This document shows, piece after piece, positions 1 to 6,329 of a stretch of 11,416 bases of DNA. Location: NCBI GenBank assembly GCA_033721095.1, contig JAWWBG010000069.1:1-11416 (forward strand), read 5' to 3'. The position numbers were made by a program, and so were the translations under genes. This DNA comes from JAWWBG01 sp033721095. Its GTDB lineage: Bacteria > Actinomycetota > Nitriliruptoria > Nitriliruptorales > Nitriliruptoraceae. The stretch's first letter is position 1. Each line of letters opens with the position of its first letter. Under the pieces are notes generated by a model that was not told the DNA's origin, did not search any database, and saw only the letters and a list, made by a program, of their open reading frames with translations.

Positions 1-418
1 CGCGCTCGAGGCCGATCACTTCCTTCTTGGGGAGGAGGGCGTGCGTGCCCTCGCTGGCCATCGCCTCGAGCTCCTTGAGGCGGCTGATGCGCTTCTTGAC
101 CGTCTCGAAGTTGGTGAGCATCCCGCCCATCCAGCGCTCGGTCACGTACGGCATGCCGACGCGCTGGGCCTGGTATTCGATGGTTTCGCGGGCCTGCTTC
201 TTGGTCCCGACGAACAGCACCGTGCCGCCATCGGCGACCAGGTCGCGCGTGAACGCGTACGAACGCGTGAGGTGCTCGACGGTCTGGCGCAGGTCGATGA
301 CGTAGATGCCGCTGCGCTCCGAGTGGATGAAGCGGCGCATCTTGGGGTTCCAACGGCGGGTCTGGTGCCCGAAGTGGACGCCAGCCTCGAGGAGCTGGCT
401 CATGGAAACGACAGCCAT
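1..418 (-). CDS. rpsB: 30S ribosomal protein S2, N-terminal part (gene runs off the window)
   Basis: Ribosomal protein S2 binds the head-body junction of the 30S subunit late in assembly and helps anchor S1-type mRNA binding. The first 139 codons are present. Family signatures seen are GVHFGHQTRRWNPKM at residues 13-27, the Y-I-D-L-R-Q-T segment near 39-45, FVGTKKQA at 69-76 and WMGGMLTNF at 96-104. The reading frame is still open at base 1, so roughly the C-terminal half is missing from the window, not broken. I chose the ATG at 418. A second in-frame ATG at 403 would also keep the whole S2 domain, and neither has a strong Shine-Dalgarno sequence. The next gene outside the window is expected to be tsf, from the usual rpsB-tsf order. 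A structured 229-base gap lies upstream. Confidence 0.97.
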   Translation of the reverse strand, partial: MAVVSMSQLLEAGVHFGHQTRRWNPKMRRFIHSERSGIYVIDLRQTVEHLTRSYAFTRDLVADGGTVLFVGTKKQARETIEYQAQRVGMPYVTERWMGGMLTNFETVKKRISRLKELEAMASEGTHALLPKKEVIGLER

Positions 419-464
419 GGGGAATCTGCTTTCGGTTGGGCCTCCGCCGGCGTCATCCCCTCAG

Positions 465-500
465 AACCCACCCCGGGAGGTCTCCTGGGGCACCGGGGTT
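465..500 (-). promoter_or_regulatory. Imperfect stem-loop in the rpsB leader
   Basis: On the minus strand AACCC (500-496) can pair with GGGTT (469-465), and inside it CCCC (490-487) with GGGG (474-471). The two stems are separated by a small asymmetric bulge, and the loop contains AGGAGA. The structure ends about 46 bases upstream of the rpsB start, so it would lie in the 5' untranslated region. S2 is known to autoregulate rpsB-tsf through its leader in enterobacteria; whether this actinobacterial leader does so is inference. In GC-rich DNA such pairing can arise by chance. Confidence 0.3.
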
Positions 501-540
501 CCGGGTCAGCCGACGTGTGAGATGTGTGCGTCGCGATCGT

Positions 541-588
541 CGGGCGGGAGCCCGGCCGAACATGCGACAGCCCGCCGCGGTGGCGGGC
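541..588 (-). terminator. Two GC-rich hairpins after the M23 gene (possible terminator or rpsB leader structure)
   Basis: Bases 570-576 (GCCCGCC) and 582-588 (GGCGGGC) form a perfect 7-bp stem with a 5-base loop. Bases 541-545 (CGGGC) and 550-554 (GCCCG) form a 5-bp stem with a 4-base loop. Both lie 60-107 bases beyond the M23 stop codon. Neither is followed by a T-run on the minus strand, so they are not canonical intrinsic terminators, although T-poor hairpin terminators are often proposed in high-GC actinobacteria. If the candidate promoter at 596-624 is real, these hairpins would instead belong to the rpsB leader. Confidence 0.3.
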
Positions 589-595
589 CGCTGCC

Positions 596-624
596 AGCGT
601 ACCGAAGCGTCCCGATCAGGTCGA
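596..624 (-). promoter_or_regulatory. Candidate rpsB promoter
   Basis: On the minus strand TCGACC (624-619) is followed by a 17-base spacer and TACGCT (601-596). This gives 4/6 matches to a TTGACA-type -35 and a TAnnnT -10, with ideal spacing, inside the gap between the M23 stop and rpsB. A transcript from here would carry a leader of about 170 bases holding the hairpins at 541-588 and 465-500. The match is modest and was found by eye. Confidence 0.25.
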
Positions 625-647
625 TCCGGGCCACGATCGCGCCACCG

Positions 648-1367
648 TCACGGGGTCATGGTGTCCCTCAGGCTGTCGTTGATGCCGCGGACCGGGACGG
701 GTGGCAGGAAGCCCACGCTGCTGATGGCCGCGAGCGGGGAGACGGCATCGGCAGCGGCCCGCGAGGGCGTCGACGGGAACGGGCTCGCGGCGGCAGCCGC
801 CGGGGCCGGCTGGTCGTTCGGCGTGCTGGTCTGGGACGGGTCGCCGGCGCGCCAGCCACCGGGTCCGAGCAGGCTGGGCCCGCGCGCGTGCCGAGGCGGC
901 AGGACCTCCAACGGGTCGATGTAGCGCTGCTCCCACCGAAAGCTGACGTGGATGCCGGCGACGTCGTCGTGGATCCTGCCGGTGGTCGTCCCGATGACCT
1001 GGCCTCGTCCGACCGTGTCGCCGGTCGCCACGGCCAACGCTGCCAGTGCGCCGACCGTGGACAGCAGTCCCGGCTGGTGTTCGATCGTGACCCACGTCGT
1101 TCCTGCCACGGCGCCTGCGAAGGTCACGACGCCATCGGCCACGGCACGCACCGGGTCGTCGGGCAGGACCACGATGTCGATTCCGCGGTGACCTGGTCCC
1201 CAGGGCGAATCGCCGGGATCGAACAGTTCTCCGAGCGGGCCGTCGTGCGGCCACGAGTAGGCACGATCGAGGGTCGGGACCTCCGCTGACTGGGCCCTTG
1301 CGGCGCCGCCCGTGAAGAACGGTCCGAGCAGCCCAGCCACGAGCAGGGCGATGGCCAGTGGGCGCAT
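648..1367 (-). CDS. Secreted M23 (LytM-fold) protein, probably lacking catalytic histidines
   Basis: M23 proteins are zinc peptidases that cut peptidoglycan cross-bridges, or degenerate versions that bind or activate other wall enzymes. The 239-residue product starts with a Sec signal peptide: Arg2, a hydrophobic stretch at about 3-19, and an A-R-A cleavage motif ending at residue 25. The M23 domain spans about 38-156. Zinc ligands look intact: H60 and D64 in GHRGIDIVV, and H140 in GIHVSFRW just before YIDPLEVL. The family's two catalytic histidines appear replaced, with A107 where YAHL is usual and G138 in place of the first His of H-x-H. A Pro/Ala/Ser-rich tail fills about 157-239. The ATG at 1367 is preferred because GAGGA sits 5 bases upstream; in-frame GTG 1388, ATG 1385 and ATG 1382 are alternatives. 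In actinobacteria an M23 gene commonly sits beside rpsB. Wall binding or regulation is more likely than hydrolysis, but this is inference. Confidence 0.88.
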   Translation of the reverse strand: MRPLAIALLVAGLLGPFFTGGAARAQSAEVPTLDRAYSWPHDGPLGELFDPGDSPWGPGHRGIDIVVLPDDPVRAVADGVVTFAGAVAGTTWVTIEHQPGLLSTVGALAALAVATGDTVGRGQVIGTTTGRIHDDVAGIHVSFRWEQRYIDPLEVLPPRHARGPSLLGPGGWRAGDPSQTSTPNDQPAPAAAAASPFPSTPSRAAADAVSPLAAISSVGFLPPVPVRGINDSLRDTMTP

Positions 1368-1392
1368 GGGTGTCCTCGACATCATCACCCGC

Positions 1393-1408
1393 CGTCGCCC
1401 GGGCGACG
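1393..1408. repeat. 16-bp perfect palindrome between the sigma gene and the M23 gene
   Basis: CGTCGCCCGGGCGACG is a perfect inverted repeat. It lies 26 bases upstream of the preferred M23 start and 53 bases after the sigma factor stop. A TAGCGT sequence that could be a -10 overlaps its upstream edge on the minus strand, so it could be an operator for the M23 gene. It could equally fold as a hairpin with a 6-bp stem and 4-base loop ending the sigma transcript, although no T-run follows. Confidence 0.35.
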
Positions 1409-1460
1409 CTACGAGATGCAGGCCACGATCAGCCGACGAGTTCGGGCTGCCTGTGGATCC

Positions 1461-2219
1461 TCAGGCCAGCTGTTGGGTGAGCTTGGTGCGCAGCCGCAGC
1501 ACGGCCTTGGTGTGGATCTGGCAGACACGCGATTCGGTGACACCGAGAATCTCGCCGACCTGGCCGAGGGTCATGCCTTCGAAGTAGTACAAGGCGAGGA
1601 CCTGTTGCTCGCGTTCGTTGAGCCGATCGATGGCGTCGCGCAGCAGCCGCTTCATCTCGGCGTCATCGAGGCTCTGTTGCGGTGACGGCGATGACGTGTC
1701 CTGGAGGGTGTCGACGATGGCGACGTGCTCCCCCTGTCCCACGTCCAGGGCCTCGTCGAGGGCGGCGATGTTGGTGTAGGAGACCTGCTCCAGCCAGGTC
1801 TCCAGCTCCTCGGTGGTGATGTCGAGGCTGTCGGCCAGCTCCTCGTCGGAGGGTTCGCGGCCGAGGTCGGATTCGAGTGTGCTGAGCGCCCGCTCGATCT
1901 TGCGCGCCTTCGAGCGCACCGACCGCGGCACCCAGTCGATGCCGCGCAGCTCGTCGATGATGGCGCCCCGGATGCGGCGAACCGCGTAGGTCTCGAACTT
2001 CACGCCGGCATCGAGATCGAACTTCTCGATCGCGTCCATGAGCCCGAAGATCCCGTACGAGACGAGATCGGCGTGATCGACGTGGGACGGCATGCCGACG
2101 CCGACGCGTCCAGCGACGTACTTGACCAGCGGCGCGTACTCGAGGATGAGCCGTTCGCGGATCGCCGGATCAGCCGTCTCTCGGTAGGACTCCCAGACCT
2201 GCTGGACGTCCGATTCCAC
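1461..2219 (-). CDS. whiG: FliA/WhiG-family RNA polymerase sigma factor
   Basis: A sigma-28 class (group 3) sigma factor that directs RNA polymerase to a dedicated regulon. In Streptomyces the WhiG member starts aerial-hypha sporulation; FliA members drive late flagellar genes. The 252 residues show sigma region 2 at about 24-100 (LVKYVAGRVGVGMPSHVDHA, then DLVSYGIFGLMDAIEKF, then FETYAVRRIRGAIIDELR and DWVPRS). Region 3 lies at about 101-155 and region 4 at about 200-247, with the helix-turn-helix MTLGQVGEILGVTESRVCQI. A small residue (Gly) replaces the usual Ser/Ala in several family motifs without disrupting them. The start is GTG at 2219, with AAGGG 7 bases upstream; the frame is open to 2333 but those codons lack family similarity. 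Position between xerC and the M23/rpsB pair matches the Streptomyces whiG locus, which favours whiG over fliA. No anti-sigma gene is adjacent. The actual regulon cannot be read from this window. Confidence 0.9.
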   Translation of the reverse strand: MESDVQQVWESYRETADPAIRERLILEYAPLVKYVAGRVGVGMPSHVDHADLVSYGIFGLMDAIEKFDLDAGVKFETYAVRRIRGAIIDELRGIDWVPRSVRSKARKIERALSTLESDLGREPSDEELADSLDITTEELETWLEQVSYTNIAALDEALDVGQGEHVAIVDTLQDTSSPSPQQSLDDAEMKRLLRDAIDRLNEREQQVLALYYFEGMTLGQVGEILGVTESRVCQIHTKAVLRLRTKLTQQLA

Positions 2220-2277
2220 GGGAGGGCCCTTCGCTGAACGCGCGCGCCCGGGTCGGCTCCGTCGATCAGCCGGGGCG

Positions 2278-2300
2278 GCAGCATGCAAGCGTAACGCTGC
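2278..2300 (-). repeat. Inverted-repeat cluster upstream of the sigma gene
   Basis: Minus-strand GCAGC (2300-2296) and GCTGC (2282-2278) flank an inner AGCGT-T-ACGCT inverted repeat (2298-2288) and a GCATGC palindrome (2286-2281). It lies 40-62 bases after the xerC stop and about 60-80 bases before the sigma factor GTG. It may be a weak terminator for xerC, or an operator; a TACGCT that could be a -10 falls inside it. No T-run follows. The rest of the 120-base gap shows only the Shine-Dalgarno sequence of the sigma gene. Confidence 0.25.
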
Positions 2301-2339
2301 GTGGTCGGGCACCGCGGGTCCTCGGCGCGGCAATGCGCG

Positions 2340-3227
2340 TCAGGAGCGCGGATGGGCGCGCGCGTGGGCCTCGACGAGCTGGCCGCGAGACAGTTGCGTG
2401 TATCGCTGCGTGGTCGCCAGCGACGCGTGACCCAGCAGCTCCTGGACAGCCCGCACGTCGGCGCCTCCCTCGAGCAGGTGGGTCGCGTAGCTGTGGCGCA
2501 GCGTGTGTGGCGTGACATGACCCAGCCCGGCCTCGCGCCCGAGCCGATGCACCCGGGCACGGGCATCCCGGGTGCCCATCCGCGTCCCGCGCCGGTTGAG
2601 CAGGAGGGCCGGCGTGGCCTCGGAGACAAGCTGGTGCCGACCCTCGGCGAGCCATCGGGCGACCGCGTCGAGCGCAGGCTCGCCGACGGGAACCAGGCGC
2701 TCCTTGCTGCCCTTGCCCAGGACGCGCACGAGCCCCTGACGCTCGTCGATCGAGTCCCGATCGAGCCCGACGACCTCCGCGACCCGCAGGCCGCCCGAGT
2801 AGAGGAGCTCGACGAGACATGCCGTCGCCAGATCGGTTGGCTCGTCGCCGAGGACGTCGAGCATGGCGTTGACCTGATCGGGCCGCAGGATCCTCGGCAG
2901 CCGCCGTCCAACCTTGGGGGTCGCCAGCAGGTGCGCCGGGTCCCGTTCGACGAGCCCACGCCGTTCGAGCATGGCAAACCAGACGCGGATCGAGCTGGCC
3001 CGTCGCGCCATCGTCGAACGCGCGTAGCCGCGCTCGTCGAGATCGGCGAGCCAACGCCGCAGGTCCTGCAGGCGGACCTCGTCGGGTCGGTCGATGCCGT
3101 GCTCCTCGCAGAAGGCGCGGAGATCACGGGCATCGCGCACGTAGGCGGCAACGGTGTGGGGGCTGCGCCCGAGGCGGTCACGCAGGTGGGACTCGAGCGT
3201 GTCGACGGCATCAGCCCAGGAGATCAT
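2340..3227 (-). CDS. xerC: Tyrosine recombinase XerC
   Basis: Site-specific tyrosine recombinase that with XerD resolves chromosome dimers at dif near the terminus during division. The 295-residue product has the SAM-like core-binding domain at about 5-88 (RSPHTVAAYVRDARDLRAF) and the catalytic domain at about 110-285. All six catalytic residues are visible: R148 (SGGLRVAE), K172 (GKGSKERLVP), H241 and R244 (HTLRHSYATH), H267 (LLGHASLATT) and nucleophile Y276 (QRYTQL). The spacing nearly matches remembered E. coli XerC. I chose ATG 3227 because it gives the usual XerC length and N-terminus. ATG 3302 and 3293 are in frame upstream but add residues with no family similarity, and none of the three has a good Shine-Dalgarno sequence. 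The location in the conserved dprA-xerC-sigma order marks it as the housekeeping enzyme, not a phage integrase. Confidence 0.94.
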   Translation of the reverse strand: MISWADAVDTLESHLRDRLGRSPHTVAAYVRDARDLRAFCEEHGIDRPDEVRLQDLRRWLADLDERGYARSTMARRASSIRVWFAMLERRGLVERDPAHLLATPKVGRRLPRILRPDQVNAMLDVLGDEPTDLATACLVELLYSGGLRVAEVVGLDRDSIDERQGLVRVLGKGSKERLVPVGEPALDAVARWLAEGRHQLVSEATPALLLNRRGTRMGTRDARARVHRLGREAGLGHVTPHTLRHSYATHLLEGGADVRAVQELLGHASLATTQRYTQLSRGQLVEAHARAHPRS

Positions 3228-3303
3228 GGGGCGAGGGTCGCGGGTGGGCCACGCGGAGGCAAGGACGCTCGCCGCAGCATGCGCGGTCCCCATCGATCCC
3301 ATC

Positions 3304-3317
3304 GGCCGGATGCGGCC
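3304..3317 (-). terminator. Short hairpin in the dprA-xerC gap
   Basis: Minus-strand GGCCG (3317-3313) and CGGCC (3308-3304) form a 5-bp all-GC stem with a CATC loop, 28 bases beyond the dprA stop codon. No T-run follows, so it is a weak candidate for ending the yraN-comM-dprA transcript. It would lie just ahead of the upstream alternative xerC start at 3302, giving mild support to the later start at 3227. I see no clear promoter in this 117-base gap. Confidence 0.25.
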
Positions 3318-3344
3318 AGCACGCGCATCCCGCCGGGGACGCGG

Positions 3345-4343
3345 TCAGCCCGGGGCTGCCCGCAGGCGCACGCCGTCGTGGCCCTCGACGACCTCACGGT
3401 CGACGCGCGCGGCCGTGATGGCCGCCAGCAGCTGGCCGGTGCTCATGCCGCTGCGGCGTGCCAGCTCGTCGAGCCGGATCGGCCGTGGCCACGAGGCCGC
3501 GAGGTGCTCGCGGATCGGTGGCGGCAGCGCGCTCGGACTGCTCGGGGCGGCACCAACAGACGAGGCGCCCACGGCGGCGAGGAGATCAGCCGGCTCACGG
3601 CAGGGCGCGGCGCCTTCGGCCAGCAGCAGGTGCGGCGCTGCCGAGCCTGGCTGGCGAACGTCGCCCGGGACGGCGAGGACCGGCACGCCCAGATCGGCTG
3701 CGTGGCCGGCCGTCACCAACGAGCCCGACCGCGCGCCGCCCTCCACGACCACGAGGGCATCGGCCAGTCCGGCGACCAGCCTGTTGCGCGCACGAACGAC
3801 GTGGGGGCGCGGCGGCGTGCAGGGGAGGTAGCCGCTCACGACGGCACCGCCGGCCTCGGCGAGCTGATCGAAGAGGCCGCCTCGCCGCGCATGCGGATGC
3901 GGGTAGCCGACGGCGTGGCCGCAGCCGAGCACCGCCACGGTGTGCCGGCCTGCCGCCTGGTGCGCCGCCGCGTCGATGCCAACCGCTCCTCCGCTGATGA
4001 CGGTGACGCCCGCGCGTGCCGCCGCGTCCGCGAGCCAGGCCGCAACCGCCACCCCGTAGCCACTGGCCCGACGAGCCCCGACGATGGCCACCGCCGGTCC
4101 ACGTGGCAGCTGGCCCCGAACGGCGAGGAAGGCGGGCGCGCCAGCCGGATCCTTCGCGGCGAGGTCCGCCGGGTAGGCCGGGTCCCCGCGCAGGGTGACG
4201 CACACCCCGTGCTCCTGCCAGGCGGCCGCGTCCTCGTCGACAGATCCCGCAAGGCCACGATCGGGCGCATCCCGGACCGCACGGCGCAGCCGGTCGGGAT
4301 CCGTGCCGGGTGCGGCGACCGATGCCCACAGTGCCTCGCTCAC
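3345..4343 (-). CDS. dprA: DNA-processing protein DprA
   Basis: DprA (Smf) binds incoming single-stranded DNA during natural transformation and loads RecA; homologues persist in bacteria not known to be competent. The product is 332 residues. The Rossmann-like core spans about 80-255, with the phosphate-binding motif VGARRASGYG at 88-97, SGGAVGIDAAAH at 117-128, CGHAVGYP at 141-148, RNRLVAGLADALVVVEGG at 186-203 and SGSLVTAGHA at 206-215. A C-terminal winged helix follows at about 285-328 (LDELARRSGMSTGQLLAAIT), a common DprA add-on. The Asn usual after GxGxxYPxx is His here (residue 151). The GTG start at 4343 shares GTGA with the comM stop, and a GGGGG tract inside the end of comM can serve as its Shine-Dalgarno sequence. 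Co-transcription with comM, another transformation protein, fits a DNA-uptake role, but no uptake pilus or ComEC gene is in the window. Confidence 0.94.
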   Translation of the reverse strand: MSEALWASVAAPGTDPDRLRRAVRDAPDRGLAGSVDEDAAAWQEHGVCVTLRGDPAYPADLAAKDPAGAPAFLAVRGQLPRGPAVAIVGARRASGYGVAVAAWLADAAARAGVTVISGGAVGIDAAAHQAAGRHTVAVLGCGHAVGYPHPHARRGGLFDQLAEAGGAVVSGYLPCTPPRPHVVRARNRLVAGLADALVVVEGGARSGSLVTAGHAADLGVPVLAVPGDVRQPGSAAPHLLLAEGAAPCREPADLLAAVGASSVGAAPSSPSALPPPIREHLAASWPRPIRLDELARRSGMSTGQLLAAITAARVDREVVEGHDGVRLRAAPG

Positions 4344-5821
4344 GCCGCCCCCACCAGGTTGACGGGCATGCGGTGGGCGATGGCCTCGTCCACGTGCTCG
4401 GGACCGACCAGTCCGACGCCGTCGAGATCGGCGATCGTCCGCGCAACGCGCAGGCAGGCGTCAAACGACCGCGAGGACAAGGCCAGGGCATCGATGGCCC
4501 GGGCCAGCCGCTCGAGCGCGGCCGGAGTCGCGACGCGACCACCCGACGCCCTGCGCGCATCACGGCGGGTCCGCGCAGCCACCACGCGGGCGCGGACAAT
4601 GTCTGTCGACTCCTCCGAGGACTCCCCCAGCAGGTCCGTCGCGACCACTGGGTGCATCGTCACCTGGAGGTCGATCCGGTCGAGCAGCGGCCCCGACAGG
4701 CGCTCGCGATAGCGATCGATGCGATCCGGTCGACACCGACAATCCGCGCGCGGGTCCCCGAGGTGGCCGCACGGGCAGGGATTGGTCGCCGCCACGAGTC
4801 GGCATCGCGCGGGAAACCGAACCGAGGCGCGGGCCCGGGTGATGCGCACCTCGCCGGTCTCGAGTGGTTCGCGGAGCACGTCGAGCGTGCGGCGCGGCAT
4901 CTCCAGGAGCTCGTCGAGGAACAGGATCCCCGCGTGGGCAAGGGAGATCTCCCCGGGGCGGGCGATGCCACTGCCGCCACCGACCAGGCCGGCGATCGAG
5001 ACCGTGTGGTGCGGTGCCCGATAGGGCGGTGAATGGTCGAGTGGCGCAGCGGGATCGCGAACACCGGCGACCGAGTGAATGGCGGCAACCTCCATGGCCT
5101 GCTCGACCGGCAGCTCGGGCAGCAGGCCGGGCAGGCGCCGAGCCAACATGGACTTGCCGCACCCCGGCGGGCCGGCGAGCAGCACGTGATGGTCACCGGC
5201 CGCGGCGATCTCGATGGCCCGGCGTGCAACAGCCTGGCCACGAACATCCGCCAGGTCGGGCACGTTCGGGCGCGTGGCTCGAGGAGCCCGACCAGCGGCG
5301 CGCGCGGGTTCGTCGCCTCGCAACACGGCCACGGCCTCGCGCAGGTCGGCGACCGGGACGACGGCCAACCCCTCGATCAGCGACGCCTCGACTGCAGCCG
5401 TGTCGGCCACCAGCAACAGGCGGGCGTTCCGCGACCGAGCCAGCGATGCAATCGGCAACGTTCCCGGCACGGGCCGGACCGAGCCATCCAGGCCGAGCTC
5501 ACCCAGCGCCCAGACGTCACGGAGGTGCTCGGTCTCGAGGGCGCCACTGGCGCCGAGGACACCGAGGGCGAAGGCGAGGTCGAAGCCAGCCCCGGCCTTG
5601 GGCACCTCCGCCGGAGCGAGGTTGCCGATGATCCGTTGGGTCGGCCACGACAGGCCCGTCGACTTCACGGCGGCCTTGGCCCGGTCAGCGGCCTCCTTGA
5701 CGGCCGCGTCCGGGAGGCCGACGAGGCGCGTGCCCGGAAGGCCGGGGCCGACCCAGCACTCGAGCGTGACCGGCCAGGGTTCGAGGCCGACGACGGCCGC
5801 CGTCCGCACGAAGGCGACCAT
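4340..5821 (-). CDS. comM: ComM/YifB-family AAA+ ATPase (Mg-chelatase-like)
   Basis: ComM is a hexameric AAA+ helicase that promotes branch migration when transformed DNA is integrated; the family is often annotated 'YifB' or 'magnesium chelatase' but has no pigment role. The 493 residues show an N-terminal ChlI-like domain at about 20-140, with ECWVGPGLPGTRLVGLPD near 21-38 and NLAPAEVPKAG near 67-77. The AAA+ module has Walker A GPPGCGKS at 217-224, Walker B ILFLDE at 299-304, PHHTVS near 270-275 and a sensor-region ATNPCPCG at 345-352 followed by C361 and C363. The four cysteines are the family's putative metal-binding cluster. The C-terminal Mg_chelatase_C domain is at about 400-490 and ends VNLVG. 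Length is normal. The ATG at 5821 shares one base with the yraN stop (TGATG) and the 3' end overlaps dprA by 4 bases, so translation of the three genes is probably coupled. Confidence 0.95.
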   Translation of the reverse strand: MVAFVRTAAVVGLEPWPVTLECWVGPGLPGTRLVGLPDAAVKEAADRAKAAVKSTGLSWPTQRIIGNLAPAEVPKAGAGFDLAFALGVLGASGALETEHLRDVWALGELGLDGSVRPVPGTLPIASLARSRNARLLLVADTAAVEASLIEGLAVVPVADLREAVAVLRGDEPARAAGRAPRATRPNVPDLADVRGQAVARRAIEIAAAGDHHVLLAGPPGCGKSMLARRLPGLLPELPVEQAMEVAAIHSVAGVRDPAAPLDHSPPYRAPHHTVSIAGLVGGGSGIARPGEISLAHAGILFLDELLEMPRRTLDVLREPLETGEVRITRARASVRFPARCRLVAATNPCPCGHLGDPRADCRCRPDRIDRYRERLSGPLLDRIDLQVTMHPVVATDLLGESSEESTDIVRARVVAARTRRDARRASGGRVATPAALERLARAIDALALSSRSFDACLRVARTIADLDGVGLVGPEHVDEAIAHRMPVNLVGAA

Positions 5822-6219
5822 CAGCAGGCGCCGCGGATGTGCTCGATGGCGGGCTCCGAGGGTGCGGGCGCGACAACGATGCCGATGACGTCGAACCGGA
5901 TCGACGGGGCGTTGATCCCGCTCTCCCGCAGGAAGCTGATCCCAAGTTGCCGCAGCTTCAGCTGCTTCGTGCGCGTCACCGCGGCCAGCGGGCCGCCGAA
6001 CGCCGTGGCCGATCGGCGCGTCTTGACCTCGACGAAGACCAGCGCCCGGTCGTCGGGATCCATCCCGACCAGGTCGAGTTCACCGCGGATGAGCGGATCA
6101 GGTGACCGCCAGTTCCGGGCCACGATCTCCCACCCCGCGTCAAGGAGGTGCTCGGCGGCGAGCTCCTCACCGAGCCGGCCGAGGTCCTGGCGAGCGCCTG
6201 ATCGTTGGGTGGTGACCAT
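5821..6219 (-). CDS. yraN: YraN/UPF0102 family putative endonuclease
   Basis: A small protein with the restriction-endonuclease-like fold of the UPF0102 family, genetically tied to DNA processing; its precise substrate is not established. The 132 residues show the family N-terminal motif LGRLGEELAAEHL at about 13-25, W-E-I-V-A-R-N-W near 30-37, and the catalytic-type cluster G-E-L-D-L-V followed by VFVEVKTR, which is the E-x-K of the nuclease core. A Lys-rich helix near 83-92 (VTRTKQLKLR) also matches the family. The ATG at 6219 is supported by AGGG 7 bases upstream. It is the first gene of a tightly coupled yraN-comM-dprA set after a 108-base gap, so it may have its own promoter, though I could not identify one. 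Confidence 0.93.
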   Translation of the reverse strand: MVTTQRSGARQDLGRLGEELAAEHLLDAGWEIVARNWRSPDPLIRGELDLVGMDPDDRALVFVEVKTRRSATAFGGPLAAVTRTKQLKLRQLGISFLRESGINAPSIRFDVIGIVVAPAPSEPAIEHIRGAC

Positions 6220-6271
6220 GGCGCGACCCTACGAAGGCGCTCCGCCGTGGCGATGGCGGACTGCGGCGGCC

Positions 6272-6280
6272 TGTGGAGAA
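6272..6280 (-). promoter_or_regulatory. Single DnaA-box-like 9-mer
   Basis: TTCTCCACA on the minus strand resembles the actinobacterial DnaA box (TTGTCCACA type) with one unusual base. It stands alone in the gap ahead of yraN. One box without AT-rich DNA or repeats is not an origin, and it is most likely coincidental. Confidence 0.12.
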
Positions 6281-6311
6281 GTGCCGGCCGTGCTGGACTC
6301 GCCGCACCAAC

Positions 6312-6329
6312 AGGACGGCGGGACGTCCT
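6312..6329 (-). terminator. Hairpin overlapping the stop codon of the 38-codon ORF
   Basis: Minus-strand AGGACG (6329-6324) and CGTCCT (6317-6312) form a perfect 6-bp stem with a 6-base loop; the stem begins inside the TAG stop codon. No T-run follows. It could mark the end of the rplS-lepB-rnhB-orf38 transcript or stabilise its 3' end. The remaining gap of about 90 bases to yraN holds another weak 5-bp inverted repeat (6242-6246 with 6255-6259) and no clear promoter. Confidence 0.35.

Noticed and set aside
306..1289. Plus-strand open frame of 327 codons covering the rpsB-M23 gap
   Set aside because: Most of it is antisense to rpsB and the M23 gene. The translation is Arg-rich without motifs and has no plausible ribosome binding site.
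1451..1459. CTGTGGATC near the sigma factor stop as a second DnaA box
   Set aside because: It mismatches the box at the first two positions and partly precedes coding sequence; no cluster is present.
2340..3227. XerC as a mobile-element integrase
   Set aside because: Length, motif spacing and position in the conserved housekeeping order fit chromosomal XerC. No attachment-site repeats, transposase or phage genes are nearby.
2301..4712. Very long plus-strand open frame (803 codons)
   Set aside because: It lies antisense to xerC, dprA and the end of comM, all of which have clear catalytic motifs. Its translation is Arg/Gly/Pro-rich with no family motif, as expected of the antisense frame of GC-rich coding DNA.
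6272..6280. DnaA-box-like 9-mer as part of a replication origin
   Set aside because: It is a single copy with no AT-rich region, no further boxes and no dnaA/dnaN genes; one such match is expected by chance.
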